A DNA stretch of 64,000 nucleotides from Micromonospora sp. WMMA1363 (lineage in GTDB: Bacteria; Actinomycetota; Actinomycetes; Mycobacteriales; Micromonosporaceae), in assembly GCF_030345795.1 (NCBI RefSeq), contig NZ_JAUALB010000001.1, forward strand, positions 496,001-560,000, written 5' to 3'. The number at the start of each line of letters is the position of its first letter. The stretch's first letter is position 1. Under the pieces are notes generated by a model, which saw nothing but the letters and a program-made list of their open reading frames with translations, did no database searches and was not told where the DNA came from. Positions 59,451 to 64,000 of this stretch are shown in pieces. The position numbers were made by a program, and so were the translations under genes.

Positions 59451-60452
59451 ATGGGAATCCGAGTCGCCGTCGCCGGGGCGAGCGGCTACGCCGGGGGCGA
59501 GCTGGTGCGCCTGGTCGCCGGGCACCCAGAGTTCGACCTGGTGTCCGCCACGGCGCACAGCCAGGCCGGGCACCGGCTCGACGCGGTGCACCCGCAGCTC
59601 ACCGGACTGGACCTGGTGCTCACCGGGACCGACCCGATGGCCCTGGCCGACGTGGACCTCGTCTTCCTGGCTCTGCCACACGGGGAGTCGGCGGCGCTCG
59701 CCGCCCAACTTCCCCCCGACGCGCGCATCGTCGACCTCGGTGCCGATCATCGCCTCGCCGACCCGTACGACTGGGCCAACTACTACGGTGGCACCCACGC
59801 CGGGCAGTGGACCTACGGCCTGCCCGAGCTGCCCGGCCAACGGGAGCACATCGCCGCCGCCACCCGGGTGGCGAACACCGGCTGCTACGCAGCCGCGGTC
59901 ACCCTGGCGCTCGCTCCGCTGATCGCCGCTGGTGCGGCCCAAGCCGAGGACGTGGTGGCGGTCGCCGCGTCCGGCGCCTCCGGCGCCGGCAGGACCGCCA
60001 AACCCCACCTGCTCGCCAGCGAGGTGATGGGGGACCTGTCGCCGTACCGGGTCGGCGCGCACCAGCACGTTCCGGAAATCAAGCAGGCCACCGGCGCGAC
60101 CAGCCTGTCGTTTACCCCGGTGCTCGCGCCGATGCCGCGCGGCATCCTGGCCACCGTGACCGCCGTACCCGCCCGCGGCGTCGACCCGCAGGCGGTGCTC
60201 GCCGAGGCGTACGCCGACGCGCCGTTCGTGCACGTGCTGCCCGAGGGACGGTGGCCGCACACCGCCGCCACGCTCGGCTCGAACTCCTGCCACCTGCAGG
60301 CCACGGTGGATGTCGACTCCCGCCGGATGATCGTGGTGAGCGCGCTGGACAACCTCGGCAAGGGTGCCGCCGGCCAGGCCGTGCAGAACGCCAACATCAT
60401 GTGCGGTCTGCCGGAGACGGCCGGTCTGTCGGTCTGGGGAACCACGCCGTGA
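59451..60452 (+). CDS. argC: N-acetyl-gamma-glutamyl-phosphate reductase
   Basis: It reduces acetylglutamyl phosphate to the semialdehyde in arginine synthesis. The NADP loop RVAVAGASGYAGGELVRL, the catalytic Cys in RVANTGCYAAAVTLAL and the C-terminal NLGKGAAGQAVQNAN are conserved. ATG at 59451 is chosen because GGAGGT ends five bases before it; the GTG at 59445 lies inside that ribosome binding site. 333 residues. Its stop overlaps the GTG of a small repeat-rich ORF. Confidence 0.95.
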   Translation: MGIRVAVAGASGYAGGELVRLVAGHPEFDLVSATAHSQAGHRLDAVHPQLTGLDLVLTGTDPMALADVDLVFLALPHGESAALAAQLPPDARIVDLGADHRLADPYDWANYYGGTHAGQWTYGLPELPGQREHIAAATRVANTGCYAAAVTLALAPLIAAGAAQAEDVVAVAASGASGAGRTAKPHLLASEVMGDLSPYRVGAHQHVPEIKQATGATSLSFTPVLAPMPRGILATVTAVPARGVDPQAVLAEAYADAPFVHVLPEGRWPHTAATLGSNSCHLQATVDVDSRRMIVVSALDNLGKGAAGQAVQNANIMCGLPETAGLSVWGTTP

Positions 60453-60628
60453 GCACGAGGACCGTCGTCGCGACCGAAACCGCCACGGCGAGCGCGGGCG
60501 CCGCCGCGGCACGCGGCGTGGGCACCACCAGCTCGGCGTCGCTGAGTGAGGTGGGCGCGGTGGGCGCGGTGGGCGCGCTGAGCGAGGTGGGCGCGGTGGG
60601 CGCGCTGAGCGAGGTGGGCGCAGCGTGA
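60449..60628 (+). CDS. 59-residue repeat-rich small ORF between argC and argJ
   Basis: It starts on a GTGA overlap with the argC stop and ends on a GTGA overlap with the argJ start, so ribosomes could pass through all three. The first half (STRTVVATETATASAGAAA) is Ala/Thr-rich. The second half is built of SEVGAVGAL-type units, encoded by repeats of GTGGGCGCG and CTGAGCGAG. No homologous family is known to me. Whether the product matters or only the coupling does is open. It plays the same role as the junction repeats elsewhere but is a different sequence. Confidence 0.5.
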   Translation: MSTRTVVATETATASAGAAAARGVGTTSSASLSEVGAVGAVGALSEVGAVGALSEVGAA

Positions 60629-61797
60629 GCGTCACGACTCCCCGGGGGTTCCGGGCAGCCGGAGTGGCCGCCGGGCTCAAGACCGGCGACGCGCCCGATG
60701 TCGCCCTCGTGGTCAACGACGGCCCGGACGCCGGCGTGGCCGGCGTCTTCACCGCCAACCGGGTCAAGGCCGCTCCGGTGCTCTGGACCCAGCAGGTTGT
60801 GCACGGCGGCGTGGTCCGGGCGGTGGTCCTCAACTCCGGTGGCGCCAACGCCTGCACCGGCCCGGGTGGCTTCCAGGACACCCACACCACCGCCGAGCAC
60901 GCCGCCACCGCGCTGACGGCGGCCAGCCCGCGGCTGATGCTCGGCCCGGGTGAGGTCGCGGTCTGTTCGACGGGCCTGATCGGGGAGCGGCTGCCCATGC
61001 ATCGGCTGCTTCCCGGCGTCCGCGACGCCGTCCGGGCGCTCGGCCGCGACGGAGGATCGGCCGCCGCCGAGGCGATCATGACCACCGACACCCGGCAGAA
61101 GAGCGCGGTGGCCCACGGCAGTGGCTGGATTGTGGGGGGCATGGCCAAGGGCGCGGGGATGCTCGCCCCGTCGCTGGCGACGATGCTCTGCGTGCTCACC
61201 ACCGACGCGGTCGCCGGGCCGGAGCTGCTGGACGCCGCGCTGCGGGCCGCCTGCCGGGTGACCTTCGACCGGATCGACTCCGACGGTTGCATGTCCACCA
61301 ACGACACGGTCTTGCTGCTGGCCAGCGGCGCGAGTGGTATCACCCCGACCGAGGCGGACCTGACCGCCGTGGTCACCGCCGCCGCTCACGACCTGGCGCA
61401 GCAGCTCATCGCCGACGCCGAGGGCGCCACCAAGCAGATCGCGATCGACGTGGTCGGGGCCGCGAGTGAGGACGACGCCGTCGAGGTGGGCCGCAGCGTT
61501 GCGCGTAACAGCCTGGTCAAGACCGCGCTGTTCGGCAACGACCCGAACTGGGGGCGGATCCTTGCCGCGGTTGGCACCGCCGCCGCGGTGTTCGAGCCGG
61601 ACGCGGTCGACGTGGCGGTCAACGGCGTGTGGGTCTGCCGAAGCGGGGCAGCCGCGGAGGACCGGTCGAAGGTCGACCTGTCCGGCCGGGACGTCACGAT
61701 CCGGATCGACCTACAGGCCGGCGGCGCCGCCGCGACCATCTGGACCAACGACCTGTCGCACGCGTACGTGCACGAGAACTCGGCGTACCCGACGTGA
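60625..61797 (+). CDS. argJ: Bifunctional ornithine acetyltransferase / N-acetylglutamate synthase
   Basis: It recycles the acetyl group from acetylornithine to glutamate. The self-cleaving site is visible around [20 protein letters not shown], with the nucleophile threonine just after the Leu-Ala/Ala-Thr-Met stretch. [12 protein letters not shown] and [19 protein letters not shown] are also family landmarks. GTG at 60625. 390 residues. Its stop overlaps the GTG of the junction repeat before argB. Confidence 0.94.
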   Translation: MSVTTPRGFRAAGVAAGLKTGDAPDVALVVNDGPDAGVAGVFTANRVKAAPVLWTQQVVHGGVVRAVVLNSGGANACTGPGGFQDTHTTAEHAATALTAASPRLMLGPGEVAVCSTGLIGERLPMHRLLPGVRDAVRALGRDGGSAAAEAIMTTDTRQKSAVAHGSGWIVGGMAKGAGMLAPSLATMLCVLTTDAVAGPELLDAALRAACRVTFDRIDSDGCMSTNDTVLLLASGASGITPTEADLTAVVTAAAHDLAQQLIADAEGATKQIAIDVVGAASEDDAVEVGRSVARNSLVKTALFGNDPNWGRILAAVGTAAAVFEPDAVDVAVNGVWVCRSGAAAEDRSKVDLSGRDVTIRIDLQAGGAAATIWTNDLSHAYVHENSAYPT

Positions 61798-61856
61798 GCG
61801 CGAACAACGCGACGGAGCGGGGTCCCGCGGTCGCGAAGGGAAAGACGGGCACGGAC
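61794..61856 (+). repeat. Diverged junction repeat between argJ and argB
   Basis: It begins on the GTGA overlap with the argJ stop and reads [20 protein letters not shown] in frame into the argB ATG. The ends resemble the pyrC-carA copy (GTGAGCGCGA at the start and GACGGGCACGG at the end). Confidence 0.75.
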
Positions 61857-62852
61857 ATGAGCCTCACCACCGATCTCACCTGCGCCCAGGCCAAAGCCGC
61901 CACGTTGATCGAGGCGCTGCCCTGGCTGGCCCGTTACTCCGGCTCGACCGTCGTGGTCAAGTACGGCGGCAACGCGATGGTCGACCCGGAGCTGCAACGG
62001 GCGTTCGCCGCCGACATGGTGTTCCTGCGCTACGCTGGCCTGAAGCCCGTGGTGGTGCACGGCGGGGGCCCGCAGATCTCGGCGATGCTCGGCCGGCTCG
62101 GCATCAGCAGCGAGTTCCGGGGCGGCCTGCGGGTCACCACCGCCGAGGCGATGGACGTGGTCCGGATGGTGCTCGTCGGCCAGGTCGGCCGGGAACTGGT
62201 CGGGCTGATCAACGCGCACGGCCCGTTCGCCGTCGGCCTCTCCGGCGAGGACGCCGGCCTGTTCACCGCGGTGCGACGGCCCGCGTACGTCGACGGGCAA
62301 CCGATCGACGTCGGCCAGGTCGGCGACGTGGAGTCGGTGGACGTCTCAGCGGTCACCGACCTGATCGCGGCCGGCCGGATCCCGGTCATCTCGACCGTCG
62401 CGCCCGACGCCGACGGCGTGCTGCACAACCTCAACGCGGACACCGCCGCCGCCGCGCTCGCGGTCGCCCTGCAGGCTCGCAAGCTGGTTGTCCTCACCGA
62501 CGTGCCCGGCCTCTACACCGACTGGCCGGACACCGGCAGCCTGGTCAGCGAGATCAGCGCGGCCGAGTTGGCGAGGCTGCTGCCGTCCCTGGAGTCGGGC
62601 ATGGTTCCGAAGATGGAGGCCTGTCTGCGGGCGGTGCGTGGCGGGGTGCCCGCCGCGCACGTCGTCGACGGCCGCGTCGCCCACTCCACGCTGCTGGAGG
62701 TGTTCACGTCGGAAGGCTTCGGAACGATGGTCGTGAGCGCGAGGAGTGAGCTTGCGAGCCCCGCAGTCGCGAACGGGGAAGGTGTCGTGAGCGCGAGGAG
62801 TGAGCTTGCGAGCCCCGCAGTCGCGAACAGGGAAGGCACGGTCTCGTCATGA
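61857..62852 (+). CDS. argB: Acetylglutamate kinase with a repeat-derived C-terminal tail
   Basis: It phosphorylates N-acetylglutamate, usually the arginine-inhibited step. [32 protein letters not shown] and [13 protein letters not shown] mark the amino-acid kinase fold. The normal protein ends at about GFGTMVV; here two in-frame junction repeats add about 40 residues ([13 protein letters not shown] twice) to give 331 residues. The ATG at 61857 is the family start; the in-frame GTG at 61794 in the upstream repeat could extend the N-terminus. The stop overlaps argD by four bases. Confidence 0.94.
   Translation: MSLTTDLTCAQAKAATLIEALPWLARYSGSTVVVKYGGNAMVDPELQRAFAADMVFLRYAGLKPVVVHGGGPQISAMLGRLGISSEFRGGLRVTTAEAMDVVRMVLVGQVGRELVGLINAHGPFAVGLSGEDAGLFTAVRRPAYVDGQPIDVGQVGDVESVDVSAVTDLIAAGRIPVISTVAPDADGVLHNLNADTAAAALAVALQARKLVVLTDVPGLYTDWPDTGSLVSEISAAELARLLPSLESGMVPKMEACLRAVRGGVPAAHVVDGRVAHSTLLEVFTSEGFGTMVVSARSELASPAVANGEGVVSARSELASPAVANREGTVSS
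62733..62840 (+). repeat. Two tandem junction repeats inside the 3' end of argB
   Basis: The 42-base core, identical to that between pyrR and pyrB, begins at 62733 and again at 62787 (54-base period, a multiple of three). Both are read in the argB frame and replace its original stop. Confidence 0.9.
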
Positions 62853-64000
62853 GTGCGCTCGTCCGACGCTGGCAGCAGTCCATGATGGACAACTACGGCA
62901 CACCGCCGCTCGCGCTGGTGGACGGTTCCGGCGCCGTGGTGGTCGACGACGCCGGCCGGAGGTATGTGGACCTGCTCGGCGGTATCGCCGTCAACGCCCT
63001 CGGGCACGCCCACCCGGCCGTGGTGGCCGCCGTGTCCAAGCAGGTCGCGACTCTCGGCCACGTCTCCAACCTGTATGTCGCCGAGCCGCCGGTGGCCTTG
63101 GCCGAGCTGCTTCTCGCGCTCGCTGGCCGGCCCGGGCGGGTGTTCTTCGCCAACTCCGGCGCGGAGGCCAACGAGGCGGCGTTCAAACTCTCCCGTCTCA
63201 CCGGTCGTACCCACGTCGTGGCCGCTCGGGGTGGCTTCCACGGCCGGACCATGGGTGCCCTCGCGCTGACCGGCCAGCCGGCCAAGGCGGACCCGTTCCG
63301 CCCGCTGCCCGGCGAGGTCACCCACGTCGAGTACGGCGACGTGGCCGCGCTGGAGGCGGCGGTCACCGACACCACCGCCATGGTGATCCTGGAACCGATT
63401 CAGGGCGAGAACGGCGTCGTCGTTCCGCCCCCCGGCTACCTGGCCGCGGCCCGGCGGATCACCGCCCGACACGGCGCGCTGCTGGTCCTGGACGAGGTGC
63501 AGACGGGCATCGGCCGCACCGGCCACTGGTTCGCCCACCAGGCGCACGGCGTGGAGCCGGACGTCGTCACCCTGGCCAAGGGACTCGGCGGTGGCCTGCC
63601 GCTCGGCGCCTGCCTCGCCTTCGGCCCGGCCGCCGACCTGCTTCGTCCGGGCTCGCACGGCACCACCTTCGGTGGTAACCCGGTGAGCTGCGCCGCCGCC
63701 CTCGCGGTGGTGGCCACGATTGCCAACGAGGGGCTGCTCGACCACGTCAAGCGGATCGGGGAGCGGCTGCGTCGGGGGGTGGAGTCGCTCGGCCACTGCC
63801 TGGTCGACGGCGTCCGCGGCGCCGGGTTGCTGCTCGGAATCGCGTTGACCGCCCCGGTCGCTGCGGTCGTCACCGAGGCGCTGCGGGAGGCCGGCTTCCT
63901 GGTGAACGCCGTGCAGCCGGGCGTGATCCGACTCGCCCCGCCGCTGGTCTTGACCGTCGCCCAGGTCGACGCGTTCCTGGCCGCCCTTCCCGCGGCCCTC
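62849..64000 (+). CDS. argD: Acetylornithine aminotransferase, 3' end outside window
   Basis: It transaminates N-acetylglutamate semialdehyde with PLP. The open frame runs 384 codons to the last base of the window without a stop. PLP landmarks are [42 protein letters not shown] and the Schiff-base lysine in [13 protein letters not shown], followed by [17 protein letters not shown]. The family is about 390-400 residues, so nearly all of it is present. The ATG overlaps the argB stop, completing argC-argJ-argB-argD. Confidence 0.95.
   Translation, partial: MSALVRRWQQSMMDNYGTPPLALVDGSGAVVVDDAGRRYVDLLGGIAVNALGHAHPAVVAAVSKQVATLGHVSNLYVAEPPVALAELLLALAGRPGRVFFANSGAEANEAAFKLSRLTGRTHVVAARGGFHGRTMGALALTGQPAKADPFRPLPGEVTHVEYGDVAALEAAVTDTTAMVILEPIQGENGVVVPPPGYLAAARRITARHGALLVLDEVQTGIGRTGHWFAHQAHGVEPDVVTLAKGLGGGLPLGACLAFGPAADLLRPGSHGTTFGGNPVSCAAALAVVATIANEGLLDHVKRIGERLRRGVESLGHCLVDGVRGAGLLLGIALTAPVAAVVTEALREAGFLVNAVQPGVIRLAPPLVLTVAQVDAFLAALPAAL

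Overview
The window is a contiguous piece of a high-GC actinomycete chromosome. The GC content, the many GTG starts, BldD, the actinobacterial integration host factor MihF, a helicase-less PriA and the gene order pyr-mihF-gmk-rpoZ-coaBC-metK-priA all fit. Gene order and the style of the intergenic repeats suggest Micromonosporaceae (Micromonospora or Salinispora type), but this is inference from gene content; no 16S gene is present. I see no tRNA, rRNA, CRISPR array, prophage or insertion sequence. The window is almost all core housekeeping and biosynthesis.

Layout. 1-1347: the 3' part of an MFS transporter and a decayed acetyltransferase-like remnant. 1588-11502: rarA, a 1015-residue Pro/Arg-rich membrane protein, two small membrane-associated proteins, alaS, ruvX and mltG. 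11502-18827: shikimate pathway (aroE, aroC, aroK, aroB, aroQ), interrupted by a Na+/H+ antiporter and a divergent hydrolase/WYL-regulator pair. 19084-20673: efp, nusB and, convergent, bldD. 20859-32199: the pyrimidine operon pyrR-pyrB-pyrC-carA-carB-pyrD-(bioA)-pyrF behind a PyrR-binding leader. 32347-37999: mihF, an unusual guanylate kinase homologue, rpoZ, coaBC, metK, priA. 38213-43692: a kinase/ParB-like fusion, a cytochrome P450, def, fmt, rsmB. 43864-46681: a lipoprotein, rpe and a GGDEF response regulator. 46738-50854: an FMN riboswitch and ribD-ribE-(transporter remnant)-ribBA-ribH. 50990-52761: hisE, hisG, a PH-domain protein. 52927-54485: infC (probable AUC start), rpmI, rplT. 54518-59264: an rRNA methyltransferase, a possible leader attenuator, pheS, pheT. 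59384-64000: an ArgR-type operator and argC-argJ-argB-argD, with argD cut by the window end.

Genes inside each operon are tightly packed, and most neighbours overlap by 1-8 bases through ATGA or GTGA junctions. The most unusual feature is a family of short repeats with a 42-base core that sits at these junctions. Most copies begin exactly on a GTGA stop/start overlap and keep one reading frame (peptide of the type [14 protein letters not shown]). Three copies separate pyrR from pyrB, diverged copies sit before carA and argB, two in-frame copies extend the C-terminus of ArgB, and one is inserted in frame inside pyrC. They behave like mobile units that preserve translational coupling.

Other points of interest are: a guanylate kinase homologue missing the P-loop lysine and apparently the lid; two one-base G-run frameshifts (bioA, priA); two TTA codons close together in pyrF; a block of foreign-looking codon use in metK; a perfect 44-bp palindrome inside a coding region; and a recurring -10 box 6-7 bases ahead of start codons, suggesting leaderless transcripts.
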